From NCBI RefSeq assembly GCF_000972845.2, contig NC_040017.1, positions 29,215,042-29,279,041 on the forward strand: DNA of 64,000 nucleotides, given 5' to 3'. Below, one piece after another: positions 63,761 to 64,000 of this stretch. Source of the DNA: Larimichthys crocea. Lineage: Eukaryota > Chordata > Actinopteri > Sciaenidae. The translations under genes were made by a program, and so were the position numbers. The stretch's first letter is position 1; each line of letters begins with the position of its first letter. The notes beneath the pieces were generated by a model. That model searched no databases. It worked only from the letters and a program-made list of their open reading frames with translations, and was not told the DNA's origin.

Positions 63761-64000
63761 TTTAGTAATAATCTACACATAGTACTGGTTCCAAAACCAA
63801 CAACCTGGACAGGGGCTGGACTCCCTTTAGAGTTGCCCAGAAGATAAATCCTGAGGAGGGTTGCCGACACTGAATTTGAGTCGGGCATGTTCAAAACCTC
63901 CGTTGTTGAGGCTGCTGGTAGGAGTTGTGGTCAGGACATCACCAGTGATTATGTGGCATACAGAGCCATCAGTGGGGTAACATACCTTTATTATTATTAT

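Overview
The window is a piece of a teleost fish nuclear genome. The evidence is split genes with GT-AG introns, three recognisable vertebrate genes (iws1, atg16l2, arrb1), intronless fish-type olfactory receptor genes, teleost-style LINE, Ty3/gypsy and Maverick/Polinton remnants, abundant CA/GT microsatellites and very many minisatellites. Four runs of N (15452-15481, 39987-39996, 55312-55321, 59171-59200) show it is a scaffold. Sequence quality is patchy. About 16.0-39.9 kb and 48.1-55.3 kb read cleanly. Most of 1-8 kb, 10-16 kb, 40-48 kb and 56-64 kb is full of single-base indels that break otherwise conserved exons and repeat units, as expected of uncorrected long reads used to fill gaps.

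Layout. 1-7.8 kb: iws1 (+), a transcription elongation/mRNA export factor that partners SPT6, with introns swollen by minisatellites and two candidate terminal exons. 8.8-25.3 kb: atg16l2 (+), an autophagy ATG16-like WD40 protein, with a GC-box/CCAAT promoter, a poorly resolved coiled-coil part and a cleanly resolved WD40 part. Its introns hold at least six minisatellites, including a 4.7-kb polypurine array of a 22-bp unit. 26.4-36.7 kb: arrb1 (+), beta-arrestin 1, complete in 16 coding exons, including the 24-bp exon of the long isoform. 37.8-38.8 kb: an intact class I-like olfactory receptor (-). The human orthologues ATG16L2 and ARRB1 are both on 11q13.4, so that linkage looks ancestral.

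40.0-55.1 kb is one very large inverted duplication. The left arm (noisy) and right arm (clean) each carry an olfactory receptor copy, an LTR-like element, a Polinton-type DNA polymerase B remnant, a long minisatellite and a CCAAT/TATA promoter-like segment. They meet at a G-rich, low-complexity centre near 47.5-48.06 kb. 55.3-64 kb is a mosaic: a gypsy RNase H fragment, a LINE interrupted inside its reverse transcriptase by a further olfactory receptor/10-bp satellite block, two more receptor fragments, more of the 10-bp satellite, and at the end a short 18S rRNA-like fragment.

The three housekeeping genes have no evident joint function. I see no bacterial-type system, CRISPR array or operon. 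The most interesting structures are the palindrome, the receptor-satellite module inside the LINE, and the duplicated iws1 terminal exon. For the first two an assembly artefact is a serious alternative, stated in each finding.
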